A stretch of 64,000 bases of DNA. Origin: Doris montereyensis. Lineage: Eukaryota; Mollusca; Gastropoda; Nudibranchia; Dorididae. Under the pieces are notes generated by a model. The model was given only the letters and a program-made list of their open reading frames with translations. It was not told where the DNA came from and made no database searches. A program made the translations under genes and the position numbers. Of this stretch, positions 13,301 to 24,874 are shown in pieces; position 1 is the first letter of the stretch, and each line of letters begins with the position of its first letter. The stretch lies in contig JAXRKP010000171.1 in assembly GCA_037039925.1 (NCBI GenBank), forward strand, positions 300,585 through 364,584, given 5' to 3'.

Positions 13301-15535
13301 GTGAGCATGTGGCAGTGGGGAAAGTTAATTGGGGAATGCGGGCATATGGTAGTGGGGAAAGTTAATTGGGAATGTGGACATATGGCAGTGAGGAAGGTTA
13401 ATTGGAGAATATGGGCATGTGATAGTGGTGATGGTTAACTGGGGAATGTGGACATATGGCAATGGGGAAGGTTAATTGGGGAATGTACGCATATGGTAGT
13501 GGGATAAGTTAATTGGGGAATGTGGACATATGGCAGTGGGGAAGGTTAATTGAAGAATATGGGAATATGGCAGTGGGGATGGTTAACTGGGGAATGTGGG
13601 CATATGGCAATGGGGAAGGTTAATTGGGGAATGTACGCATATGGTAGTGGGAAGATATGGCAATGGGGAAGGTCAACTGAATAATGTGGGGGCAGTGGGG
13701 AAAGTAATGGGGAATGTGGGCATATGGCAGTGGGGAAGGTTAATTGGGGAATGTGGGCATATGGTAGTGGGGAAAGTTAATTGGGGAATGTGGGCATATG
13801 GCAGTGGGGAAAGTTAATTGGGGAATGTGGGCATATGGCAGTGGGGAAGGTTAATTGGGGAATGTGGGCATATGGCAGTGGGGAAAGTTAATTGGGGAAT
13901 GTGGGCATATGGCAGTGGGAAAGTTAATTGGGGAATGCAGGCATATGGCAGTGGGGAAAAGTTAATTGGGGAATGTGGGCATATGGCAGTGGGGAAAGTT
14001 AATTGGGGAATGTGGGCATATGGCAGTGGGGAAAGTTAATTGGGGAATGCAGGCATATGGTAGTGGGATAAGGTAATTGGGGAATGTGGGCATATGGCAG
14101 TGGAGAAAGTTAATTTGGGAATGTGGGCATATGGCAGTGGGGAAAGTTAATTGGGGAATGTGGGCATATGGCAGTGGGGAAAGTTAATTGGGGAATGTGG
14201 GCATATGCAGTAGGGAAAGGTTAACTGGGGAATGCGGGCATATGGCAGTGGGGATAAGTTAATTGGGGAATGCGTGCATATGGCAATGGGGAAAATTAAT
14301 TGGGGAATGTGGGCATATGATTGTAGGGAAGGCTAACTGGGGAATGTGGGCATATGGCAGTGGGGAAAGTTAATTGGGGAAATTTGGGAATATGGCAGTG
14401 GGTAAAGTTAATTGGAGAATGTGGGCATATGGTTGTGTCGAAGGTTAACTGGAGAATGTGGGCATATGGCAGTGGGGAAAAGTTAATTGGGGAATGTGGG
14501 CATATGGCAGTGGGGGAAGTTTATTGGGGAATGTGGGCAAATGATTGTGCTGAAGGTTAACTGGGGAATGTGGGCATATGGGAGTGGGGAAGGTTAATTG
14601 GGAATGTGGGCATATGGCAGTGGGGGAAGTTTATTGGGGAATGTGGGCAAATGATTGTGGCAAAGGTTAATTGGGAATGTGGGCATATGGGAGTGGGGAA
14701 GGTTAATTGGGGAATGTGGGCATATGGTAGTGAGGAAGGTTAACTGGGGAATGTGGGCATATGATTGTGGCAAGGCTAATTGGGGAATGTGGGCAAATGG
14801 TGGGGAAGGTTAATGGGGAATGTGGGCATATGGCAGTGGGTATATTTAATTGGGGAATGAGGCATATCGTAGTGGGGAAGGTTAACTGGGGAATGTGGGC
14901 ATATGAGAGTGGGGACGGTTAATGGGAAATCGGGCATATAGTAGTGGGGAAGGTTAATGGGAATGTGGGCATATGGTAGTGGGGAAGGTTAATGGGAATG
15001 TGGGCATATGGTAGTGGGGAAAGTTAATGGGAATGTGGGCATATGAGAGTGGGGAAGATCAATTGGGTAATGTGAGCATATGGGAGTGAGGAAGGTTAAT
15101 GGGAATGTGGGCATATGGTAGTGGGGAAGGTTAATGGTAATGTGGGCATATGGTAGTGGGGAAGGTTAATGGTAATGTGGGCATATGGTAGTGGGGAAGG
15201 TTAATGGGAATGTGGGCATATGGTAGTGGGGAAGGTTAATGGGAATGTGGGCATATGGTAGTGGGGAAGGTTAATGGGAATGTGGGCATATGGTAGTGGG
15301 GAAGGTCCACTGAACAATGTGGGCATGTGAAAGTGGGGAAGGTTAACTGGGGAACGTGGACATATGGGAGTGGTGAAGATTAACTGGAGAATGTGGGCAT
15401 ATGGAAGTGGGGGATGGTCAACTGGATAATGTGGGCATATGGGAGGGGGGAAAGTTAATTGGGGAACATGGGCATATCGAAGTGGGGAAGGTCAACTGGA
15501 GGATGTTGGCATTCGGGACTGGGGAAGGTTAACTG
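10400..15535. repeat. 37-bp sub-block with GTTAA(C/T)TGGGG and CATATGG
   Basis: About 135 units. Each carries GGTTAACTGGGGAATGTGG or AGTTAATTGGGGAATGTGG, then CATATGG(C/T)AGTGG. Two secondary variants, GGTCCACTGAACAATGTGG and the GGTTAATGGGAATGTGG deletion type (about 14930-15300), are interspersed. The array ends in single-copy sequence after a final GGTTAACTGAGAATG. Confidence 0.92.
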
Positions 15536-16225
15536 AGAATGAACAGAAAATAAACAATAATAAAAAAAGAAAGAAAATAATAGGAAAGAAAACATCTCAC
15601 ACAGATAAAAAGAAATATGCTGTGTGACATTTCCTTAGTATTTAAATAATAGTCAAAGATGAGCATTTTCCTAAGTAACACCATGACAGTATGAAAAAAA
15701 TAAAAATGTTGCAGCAAAAGATTTCCTTTCTGGAATGAGTCCACTTGTAAAAGGAGTGGAAAGAAATGTAGTCGAGGTAAGAAACTAAAAATACACGTGG
15801 GCACGTTTGGTAAAAATAGATGAAGACACCTTGGGATTTATGAAAAAGACAAAAGTATGGAAATCAATTTGAGACCTGCATCATTTAATAGATAGCGATG
15901 CTGGAGAAGGAGAAAATGTGTAAGCAATATCAGCTGTTTACAGACAATATGATGTCAACAGATCAGGAAAGGAACAATGTTTTGATTGTGTGCGTGTTGA
16001 CATCAATAACAGGCAGGCATTCGCTGACCAGGTAGCTAGAGAGCTTCATTACAGATGAAGAAATCAAGAAACATTTTGGAGCCAAGATATATTTAAAAAA
16101 GTAAATTGACAGAGAATAAATGTGATTTGATTTGCTACTCAGGCAATGAGATGATAACTCAAGAAATGTTGTACATTTGTTGTCTCATTGAAATTAATTC
16201 ACCCAGACCATCAAAAGAGGTGATC
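15536..16225. other. Single-copy spacer, no gene seen
   Basis: AT-rich DNA directly after the large array. Short frames are present but none shows recognisable protein similarity or coherent splice sites. Confidence 0.6.
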
Positions 16226-16306
16226 TCAGGGTGAGGGCAAATTCAGGGTGAGGGTGAATTCAGGGTGAGGGCGAATTCAGGGTGAGGGCGAATTCAGGTG
16301 AGGGCA
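16226..16306. repeat. 17-bp minisatellite
   Basis: Almost five copies of a 17-bp unit, CAGGGTGAGGGCGAATT with minor variants; the last copy is missing a G. Confidence 0.9.
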
Positions 16307-16464
16307 GCAAGAAGAAAGACTAGTGAAAGAGTGAAAGAAAAGAAGAAGAAGGACCTATCAGTAGCTCCTGCTAACTGCCCAAAAGGCAGTACAGAGGGAC
16401 AAGCTAACAGACGCATGTGTCATACGCGGCTAAAGAAACAAAAAATGAGCCTTGGCGGTAGAGT

Positions 16465-16731
16465 AAGGTTCCTTCAAAGGCCATTACGACCTTGAGACGT
16501 GCAGCATCTGTACCATTACGTGGAACAGGTGGTAATAATCATCTCCTGGACATGATGCTTTTTTACTCTCAAGCTAGCACTTGTAACAATTGCCGCTTGA
16601 GGTGAGTGGGGGGGGGAATGCGTGTTATGTGTCTTTCCCAAGCAAGGAGCACGACGTCAAAACTAGCTTTGCTGGAATTTGAACATGGGACCCAAGTCCA
16701 GTAGCCTAATTACTCGGGCATCCATGCCACA
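16465..16731 (-). mobile_element. tRNA-derived SINE, minus orientation
   Basis: Diverged copy of the SINE family also found at 20441, 57359 and 58770. Read on the minus strand, it shows a degenerate tRNA-like head near 16731, then the conserved middle (CTTGGGAAAG and ACACATAACACG), then the tail GGCCTTTGAAGGAACC. The family's usual length here is about 260-300 bp. Confidence 0.75.
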
Positions 16732-16744
16732 GCCCAACTAGGCC

Positions 16745-17481
16745 ATGAGGCATTTTTGAACAAGTGCAAAATTTGTCCCCGCATATCTGGTAACTATCTT
16801 ACAAAATCTTAAACAAAACAAAGACAGGTAATGGATTAAAAGTTCACGATAAAAAAAAAAAACAACCCAAGTTCCTAATGCTCACTGCATGAAGTAAAAT
16901 TAAACAAAAGAATTACATGTATGCATGTATAAATATCACAAAATAGTTTTTACCACAGAGACAGAAGACAAATCAAACATGTATAAAAAGGTACAAGGTA
17001 TAAAATTCTATAAAAAGAACTTCAAATGCTTTCTTTAGAGGGTAAATGAGTCATTATCAAAATCACAAGATGGAATCTCATCTAGAATTTACACATCCTT
17101 TAACTTTTCTTCTGTTTTAAAAACAATTCAATATTTGCATCATTTTTACAATTTATAAAATGGAAGTGGTTTTAACTTGAATCTTTACACCCTCCAGAGG
17201 ATGTAGGGCAGTGGTTAGAAAAGGTGTTGCGTTTTTTTCCTTTCTTTAAAATGACTGAATCTGTACTGTGGCATGTAGTAACCAAATGGACGTCCCTAAT
17301 TGCGTATTGGCTCTTTCCTGAATTGACCTTTGCACTCTGGAAAAGTGGTTTTAAGCCAATGTGGAATGTACCCAAGTGTATAGCAAATATTCGTAAGGTC
17401 TACATAAATCCGTTGAAAAACAAATGTTGTAAATTGGGATACTGGGAAAGGGTTGGGTGGGGGGGAGAGGGGAGGAAGGGT
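16745..17481. other. Single-copy spacer, no gene seen
   Basis: AT-rich sequence, poly-A at about 16851-16862. A plus-strand frame at 17224-17508 runs into the adjacent minisatellite and has no recognisable domain. If the FAM78 gene reaches this far, this would be its 3' flank. Confidence 0.5.
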
Positions 17482-17775
17482 GATATGTGTGTGTACCCAT
17501 ACCCGTGATATGTGTGTACCCATACCCGTGATATGTGTGTGTACCCATACCCGATATATGTGTGTGTACCCATACCCGTGATATGTGTGTGTACCCATAC
17601 CTGTGATATGTGTGTGTGATATGTGTGTGTGCCATACCACACCTGTGATATGTGTGTGTACCCATACCTGTGATATGTGTGTGTACCCATACCTGTGATA
17701 TGTGTGTGTACCCATACCTGTGATATGTGTGTGATACCCATACCTGTGATATGTGTGTGTACCCATACCCGTAGC
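17482..17775. repeat. 25-bp minisatellite (GATATGTGTGTGTACCC)
   Basis: About eleven copies of a 25-bp unit, GATATGTGTGTGTACCC followed by ATACC(C/T)GT, with a few partial units near 17610-17640. The three overlapping minus-strand frames rich in Thr/His/Tyr/Gly across it are artefacts of a unit length that is not a multiple of 3. Confidence 0.93.
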
Positions 17776-17817
17776 AAGGCTAGGGTCCACAGGAAGAACA
17801 ACCATGATCACAACATT

Positions 17818-17957
17818 TCATAGACAGTAATCTGAGAAAGAAATCGTGGCATCTATAAACAAGTAATATAACGCTGGCTTTCCTTTTACTTTGAGTGCAG
17901 TAAACTCAGGAACCTCTGCACCCATATTTTCCCATGTAGGCTCTTGTCTTATTTTAA
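17818..17957 (-). other. Possible terminal coding exon of the FAM78-like gene
   Basis: On the minus strand an open frame follows an acceptor-like CCAACAG (AG at 17959-17958) preceded by eight T residues. It ends at TGA (17820-17818). It encodes a stretch with IRQEPTWENMGAEVPEFTAL. This weakly resembles the C-terminal part of FAM78A/B from memory (a QE-P segment, then a Pro-containing segment ending in ALxK). Against it, the implied phase (1) does not match the phase-0 end of exon 3, so another small exon would be required, and the last 30 residues do not match. Treat as a hypothesis. Confidence 0.18.
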
Positions 17958-17969
17958 CTGTTGGATCAA

Positions 17970-20440
17970 GACAGGATTTGAATTTATTGAAAAAAAAGCT
18001 TGTTTACCTGTGATCGATGACATTTTTTTTATTGTTACTAATCCATCGATTTCCAATCATCCGAATAAAACAACCTGAGTAACTCAGTATTGAGCACTAA
18101 CTCAATCAAACAATTGTACTTGATATAACCCATATCGAGTACATTGGTTTTTGAGTTCACTGCAGTCAACCTCAAGAGATGCAGCTTTATTATGAAGACA
18201 AACTCATAATCCACCATAATACACCTTTATCGACTGACACGTTTGTATTACGTAAATGTGGTTTTGTACATGTACATGTATTCTCTTAGCACGATAGTGG
18301 TAAATTCTTGTTCTCTCATTGCCAAATCTCATGGGATGTCACTGAAACCAGATATGTCTGTGAGGATTCTTAGTGTTTTCATAGAGTATATTATTTTTTG
18401 TGATCATGATCACTCTTCATGAGGACTCTTGTATATAGGATAGTACATATTACACCATATTAATATATATATAAATGCGAAGAGTTTGTTTTCAAAATGA
18501 GACCCAAGCTTCAACTTCATTTTGAGATATTTTACATAAAAGAATTATAAATGACTCACAATGATCTACAAAACCAGACATATATATGTTTGGCATGAAA
18601 AAGATACTAGGTGTTGTAATGCAAGTAATGAATTGCTGAAACAAGTAGATTAAGCTGTAAACTATAATTTTATGTAAAAATCTAAAATCCGCGCAAATCT
18701 CATTTTGAAAACAAACTCTTCATATATACATACACACATAGATAATATTATAGTATATAGTTATAAAATGAGTTTGTATAAAAATAAGTTGTGCTGATTT
18801 TTATATGCACAACGACTATAAAAGATTCCAATCTCAACGCAAGATTGTTTGGTTGGATGATTCATAGATGTCTAGGAGAAAGATACTTGCTTCAAATATC
18901 TTCAAAAAGTGATTATTGTGAAATATCTCTGAGAGGTTGAGCAATAGCTTAAAATAAATGTGATCTCATACACAACAGGGATGCCCATATCATCGTAATC
19001 AAATCAAGAGATGACAATCATGACATATGTCTGCAAAAGATTTCCGATGCAGTTAGAATTTCCTAATTTTCAGATTGCCGGATGTTACAATTTGTGATTC
19101 AAAGCTTTAAGACAGCTATAAAGTGATTCATTCTCTCTCGCTCTCTCCCTACCTCCCTCCCTCTCTCCCCTACCACCATCTTTCTCTCTCTCTCTTGTTT
19201 CTTATATTTACAACTGTTTATATCAACTCAATGTACCTTTTATGCCCTTCATGTAAACAACTGAATACCCCCCCCCCCCCAAAAAAATGTTTTTATCTTT
19301 TTCTCCAAAACTGCCTTTTGATCTTCTACAGAAAACTTTGATGGCACGTCTCTGTTGTAACTCACTCTCATTCATAAATCAAAAGGCTTTTGCTAGGTAT
19401 AAATTAGAAAATACTTTGCATGAGGAAAGATCCTTTAAAGCTAAATGTGATAAAGAAAAGAGCATCATATTTCAACAAGAACGAATCGACATACCCCATT
19501 CTCCTCCCCTACAATCGCATCCCCCTCAAACCCCAAACACACAAAAACAAAACCAAAATAACATCCCCTCCACTCCCGCCTACTAGATACCCCAACAACA
19601 CCAAAAACTCAAATAAAAAAAAAAAATATTATGCCTGCTAGAAGTGGCAACAGCTCTCAGAGGTCAAAGGGTGTCAATTCAGTGGAACTAAGCTAGAGAC
19701 TGTAGCGACATTAGCTACGACCTTTTCAATCGGACAGCCCCCCCCCCCCCCCCTTCATAGCCAATCTTTTCAAAAACTATTCAACAAAACTAGTTAAAAA
19801 CCCAACTATATGTTTTGTATGTCTCTGACTAATTAAGATTTAGAGATATTACCCTAAGCGTAAGAAGATTCTCCTTTTTTTCTCTTTCTTTCTCCTTTTC
19901 CGTTCAATATTTGAGCTTTTTACCCACACACCTCATTATGTCAAGGTTCCAAAATCTGGAGGCGAACCCTGAACTTGAATTTTCTATTCAGACTCTCTAA
20001 AAAAGCCGCTAAAAGTCATAACTTGCTGTCTCTCTTTGGGCTTCTGGCTTGGTTTTTCCAGACAGGTGGTATGACACATATCGGCTTCCCACGGCGGGGA
20101 TGCCAGACGAGCATCTGGGCAGAGTTGGCGCATGGAGGCGTCAGGCGCATCGTGGGATAGGCACGTTGTAGTCCAAAATAATTGGCTGACGAGGATTCGG
20201 ATTGCTGATCAGCGACGCTCTCTCCCCTAGGGAGTGCCTTGGGTCAATGGCGATTTCAAGCTGCATGCACCAGGAAATGGTCTGATGTGAAGAAAATAGA
20301 GGTTATTTGGGTTAGCCTACAGAGGTGCACATAAATGAACATGTACATTAGTGCATTTATCATTCTGGAGAAAGATGTGAAGAGATGTTGTCTTAATTTT
20401 GCAATCGTGCAACAATTAAATCGAACCCATCTGTGGGAAA
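17970..20440. other. Single-copy region, no gene seen
   Basis: AT-rich sequence containing the inverted-repeat element at 18479-18721, pyrimidine-rich low complexity at 19127-19200, and C runs at about 19270 and 19738. At 20040-20200 there is a GC-richer stretch unlike its surroundings, perhaps an old repeat, but it carries no recognisable protein. Confidence 0.5.
18479..18721. mobile_element. MITE-like element with perfect 24-bp terminal inverted repeats
   Basis: The first 24 bases (starting GAAGAGTTTGTTTTC) are exactly the reverse complement of bases 18698-18721. The enclosed sequence is about 195 bp, AT-rich and non-coding. Both flanks are TA-rich (TATATATATAAATGC and ATATATAC), so a target duplication cannot be defined with certainty. 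The structure fits a small non-autonomous DNA transposon. The superfamily is not assignable from the ends. Confidence 0.7.
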
Positions 20441-20701
20441 GTGGCATCGGTCGCTGAGTAGTTAGGTTGCTTAACTGGAGATCATGAGGCCCTGGGTTCG
20501 AATCCTGGCAAAGCCAGGCCCACCGTTGTGTTCCTTGGGAAAGGCACTTAACACGCATTTTGCCAACTCGACCCAGGTGCACAATGGGTACAATCACTAG
20601 CTTGGGAGTAAAAACCTGCGTCGACAAGTGTCCTGTCCAGGAGGTGATAATCATCGCCTGTTCCGCTTCATATAGGCCATAATGGCCTTGAAGGAACTTA
20701 T
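20441..20701 (+). mobile_element. tRNA-derived SINE, plus orientation
   Basis: A tRNA-like head carries an A-box region (GTCGCTGAGTAGTTAGG) and a B-box (GGGTTCGAATCC). It is followed by the family's conserved middle CCTTGGGAAAGGCACTTAAC, the segment GGGAGTAAAAACCTGCG, and the 3' end GGCCTTGAAGGAACTT. This is the best-preserved plus-strand copy in the window. The 164-codon minus-strand frame over it is just the antisense of the SINE. Confidence 0.88.
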
Positions 20702-21157
20702 ATCTGTGGGAACACATGAATATCATGTTTTGGTCAAGTCTATATGGCATGCGTCTTTAAAGATTATCAACACCATCATCCCCATCAACGCTTTTTACTC
20801 ATAACAGACATATTATGTGGAGCCAATTTTGTTTCTTCCACAGTTGCTTTTTTTATCTTTCCGCAATCTCCTCAACTAGTTCACACTTGCACCAATCTTT
20901 TCAGGGTTTAGAGCTTGCATCCACAGGTAGCTGAGCTGGCATCCGGTGTTTGATTTTTGTATTATCTGTATATCACTTAGAAGCTGAATGGCAGAAAGCC
21001 AGGCTCAATGGTACTTGTTTGAATCAACTAAATTTATTCAAATAGCATTTTATTTACCCTCTATGACATCACCCCCCCCCCGGCCCCCTCACTCCATCAA
21101 TGGATGGAATTCATAGTTAGCCTAATCAAAGTGCTTAACAAAAATATTTCACCACTC
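20702..21157. other. Spacer between SINE and 32-bp array
   Basis: No exon or repeat family recognised. A C run occurs at about 21071-21080. Confidence 0.5.
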
Positions 21158-24100
21158 TGTCTATCCATTTCATCAGAATGACTGCCAGCTGTCTACCCAT
21201 TTCATCGGAATGACTGCCAGCTGTCTATCCATTTCATCAGTTTGACTGCCAGCTATCCATCCATTTCATCAGAATGACTGCCAGCTGTCTACCCATTTCA
21301 TCAGTTTGACTGCCAGCTGTCTATCCATTTCATCAGTTTGACTGCCAGCTGTCTACCCATTTCATCGGAATGACTGCCAGTTGTCTACCCATTTCATCAG
21401 AATGACTTCCAGTTTCCTACCCATTTCATCAGAATGACTGCCAGTTGTCTATCCATTTCATCAGAATGACTGCCAGCTGTCGACCCATTTCATCAGTTTG
21501 ACTGCCAGCTGTCTACCCATTTCATCAGAATGACTGTCAGTTTCCTCCCCATTTCATCAGAATGACTGCCAGTTGTCTACCCATTTCATCAGCCAATTGT
21601 CTACCCATTTCATCATAATGACTGCCAGCTGTCTACCCATTTCATCAGTTTGACTGCCAGTTGTCTATCCATTTCATCAGAATGACTGCCAGTTTCCTAC
21701 CCATTTCATAAGAATGACTGCCAGTTGTCTACCCATTTCATCAGTTTGACTGCCAGTTGTCTGTCTACCCATTTGATTAGAATGACTGCCAGTTGTCTAC
21801 CCATTTCATCAGTTTGACTGCCAGCTATCTACCCATTTCATCAGAAGGACTGGCAGTTGTCTACCCATTTCATCAGTTTGACTGCCAGCTATCTACTCAT
21901 TTCATCAGATGACTGCCAGTTGTCTACACATTTCATCAGAATGACTGCCAGTTGTCTACCCATTTCATCAGAATGACTGCCAGTTTCCTACCCATTTCAT
22001 CAGAATGACTGCTAGTTGTCTACCCATTTCATCAGAATGACTGCCAGTTGTCTACCCATTTGATTAGAATGACTGCCAGTTGGCTACCCATTTCATCAGA
22101 ATGACTGCCACTTGTCTACCCATTTCATCAGAATGACTACCAGTTTCCTACCCATTTCATCAGAATGACTGCCAGTTGTCTACCCATTTCATCAGTTTGG
22201 CTGCCAGCTATCAATCCATTTCATCAGAATGACTGCCAGCTGTCTACCCATTTCATCAGAATGACTGCCAGTTGTCTACCCATTTCATCAGAATGACTGC
22301 CAGTTTCCTACCCATTTCATCAGAATGACTGCCAGTTGTCTACCCATTTCATCAGAGTGACTGCCATCGATCCATCGATTTCATCAGAATGACTGCCAGT
22401 TGTCTACCCATTTCATCAGAATGACTGTCAGTTTCTTACCCATTTCATCAGAATGACTGCCAGTTGTCTACCCATTTCATCACAATGACTGCCAGCTGTC
22501 TACCCATTTCATCAGTTTGACTGCCAGTTGTCTACCCATTTCATCAGAATGACTACCAGTTGTCTACCCATTCAATTAGAATGACTACTCTATCTACCCA
22601 TTTCATTAGAATGAATGCCAGTTGTCTACCCATTTCATCAGTTTGACTGCCAGCTATCTACCATTTCATCAGATGACTGCCAGTTGTCTACCCATTTCAT
22701 CAGAATGACTGCCAGTTGTCTACCCATTTGATCAGTTTGACTGCCAGTTTCCTACCAATTTCATCAGAATGACTGCCAGTTGTCTACCCATTTGATCAGT
22801 TTGACTGCCATCTATCCATCCATTTTATCAGAATGACTGCCAGCTGTCTACCCATTTCATCAGAATGACTGCTAGTTGTCTACCCATTTCATCAGAATGA
22901 CTGCCAGTTTCCTCCAATTTCATCAGAATGACTGCCAGTTGTCTACCCATTTCAATAGAATGACTGCCAGTTGTCTACCCATTTCATCAGAATGACTGCC
23001 AGCTGTCTACCCATTTCATCAGTTTGACTGCCATATATCCATCCATTTCATCAGTTTGACTGCCAGTTGTCTACCCATTTCATCAGTTTGACTGCCATAT
23101 ATCCATCCATTTCATCAGTTTGACTGCCAGCTGTCTACCCATTTCATCAGTTTGACTGCCAGTTGTCTATCCATTTCATCAGAATGACTGCCAGTTGTCT
23201 ACCCATTTCATCAGAATGACTGCCAGCTGTCTACCCATTTCATCAGTTTGACTGCCAGCTGTCTATCCATTTCATCAGTTTGACTGCCAGCTGTCTATCC
23301 ATATCATCAGTTTGACTGCCAGTTGTCTACCCATTTGATTAGAATGACTGCAAGTTGTCTACCCATTTCATCAGAATGACTGCCAGTTGTCTACCCATTT
23401 CATCAGAATGACTGCCAGCTGTCCACCCATTTCACCAGTTTGACTGCCATATATCCATCCCTTTCATCAGAATGACTGCCAGTTGTCTACCCATTTCATC
23501 AGAATGACTGCCAGCTGTCTACCCATTTCATCAGTTTGACTGCCAGCTGTCTATCCATTTCATCAGTTTGACCGCCAGCTGTCTATCCATATCATCAGTT
23601 TGACTGCCAGTTGTCTACCCATTTGATTAGAATGACTGCGATTTGTCTACCCATTTCATCAGAATGACTGCCAGCTGTCGACCCATTTCATCAGTTTGAC
23701 TGCCAGCTGTCTACCCATTTCATCAGAATGACTGCCAGTTGTCTACCCATTTCATCAGAATGACTGCCAGTTGTCTACCCATTTCATCAGAATGACTGCC
23801 ACTTGTCTACCCATTTGATTAGAATGACTGCCAGTTATCTACCCATTTGATTAGAATGACTGCCAGTTGTCTACGCATTTCATCAGTTTGACTGCCAGCT
23901 ATCTACCCATTTCATCAGTTTGACTGCCAGCTATCTACCCATTTCATCAGAATGACTGCCAGTTGTCTTCCCATTTCATCAGAATGACTGCCAGCTATCT
24001 ACCCATTTCATCAGAATGACTGCCAGTTGTCTACCCATTTCATCAGAATGACTGCCAGTTATCTACCCATTTCATCAGAGATAATCTCAGTTATATACTC

Positions 24101-24625
24101 ATTTTATCAGAGAGAATGTCAGTTATCTACCCATGTCATCAGAGAGAATGTCAGTTATCTGCCCATTTCCTCAGAAAGAATGCCACAGTTATCTACCCAT
24201 TTTATCAGAGAGAATGTCAGTTATCCACTCATTTCATCAGAAAAAATGTCAGTTATCTACCCATTTTATCAGAGAGAATGTCAGTTATATACCCATTTTA
24301 TCAGAGAGAATGTCAGTTATCTACCCATTTTATCAGAGAGAATGTCATCAGACTGAACATTAGCTATCAACACATTTCATGTCAGTGACTGCCACCTATC
24401 TACGCAGTTGATCAGTGTGATTGCCAACTATATGTCCATTTCATCAGAGTAAATACCAGCTATCTACCCATTTCATCAGAGTAACTCCCAGCTATCTACG
24501 CATTTCGTCAGGGTGAATCCCTGCTATCGACCTATTTAATCAGCATGAATGCCAGTTATCTACGCATTCCATAGCTATCTACCTATTTCATATGAGTGAT
24601 CGCCACCTATTTACGCAGTCATGCA
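21158..24625. repeat. 3.4 kb minisatellite of 32-bp units
   Basis: About 105 units of 32 bp: GTCTACCCATTTCATCAG followed by AATGACTGCCAGTT. Two interchangeable versions alternate (CAGAATGACTGCC and CAGTTTGACTGCC), together with CAGTTGTC, CAGCTGTC and CAGTTTCC variants. The proximal end (24540-24625) fades into degenerate copies. The array lies just downstream of FAM78 exon 3 and would be intronic if further FAM78 exons lie below 21 kb. Confidence 0.95.
24064..24356. repeat. Variant sub-block of the 32-bp array (AGAGAGAATGTCAG)
   Basis: About nine 32-bp units in which GAATGACTGCCAG is replaced by GAGAGAATGTCAG, with ATTTTATC in place of ATTTCATC. It has been locally amplified at the gene-proximal end. 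The loss of TGA opens all three frames, giving false overlapping peptides. Confidence 0.88.
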
Positions 24626-24874
24626 ACATGAACAAGTCAGGTGGCTAAGCTTAGCATTGTCAGGTTGCTAAAGTTGAAAATTACTCCTTCCGAAGCAAAG
24701 TGTGTTCATAAAAACAGCAGTGCTCTGTTACTTGTTATCTGAAGCATTTGTCAAGCTACGTAGATAGGTCCTGCCCAATCTCAGAAGACCTCTTCTGGCA
24801 GTCATGCATGAATCAACAGAGAAACTCCCATCCAATTGACAGCAAACCTAGTTTCTTTCTGCCCCTTTTCCTAC

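Larger units (their letters stand above)
2030..15535. repeat. 13.5 kb G-rich minisatellite field (31-40 bp units)
   Basis: Continuous head-to-tail units of mostly 36-37 bp. The shared core is GGAATGTGG, then ACATGTGGGAGTGGG, then AATGGTCACCTGGG. The plus strand is rich in G and poor in C. Units change along the field in blocks, with near-identical neighbours inside a block and gradual or abrupt changes between blocks, as expected from local unequal exchange or slippage. About 370 units are estimated from length divided by unit size. Many units carry small indels. The reading frames rich in Gly/Trp/Glu/Cys (plus) or His/Pro/Thr/Phe (minus) are repeat artefacts. Confidence 0.97.

Noticed and set aside
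2030..15535. Telomere or centromere satellite
   Set aside because: No TTAGGG-type telomere repeat; the units are diverged in blocks and flanked by single-copy DNA, more like a local minisatellite. Centromeric identity cannot be tested here.
17224..17508. 94-codon plus frame
   Set aside because: Runs into the 25-bp minisatellite and shows no recognisable similarity.
20256..20750. 164-codon minus frame
   Set aside because: Antisense of the SINE at 20441-20701 plus its flanks.
21158..24625. CRISPR-like array
   Set aside because: Whole units repeat head to tail with no unique spacers between conserved repeats; the DNA is animal nuclear.
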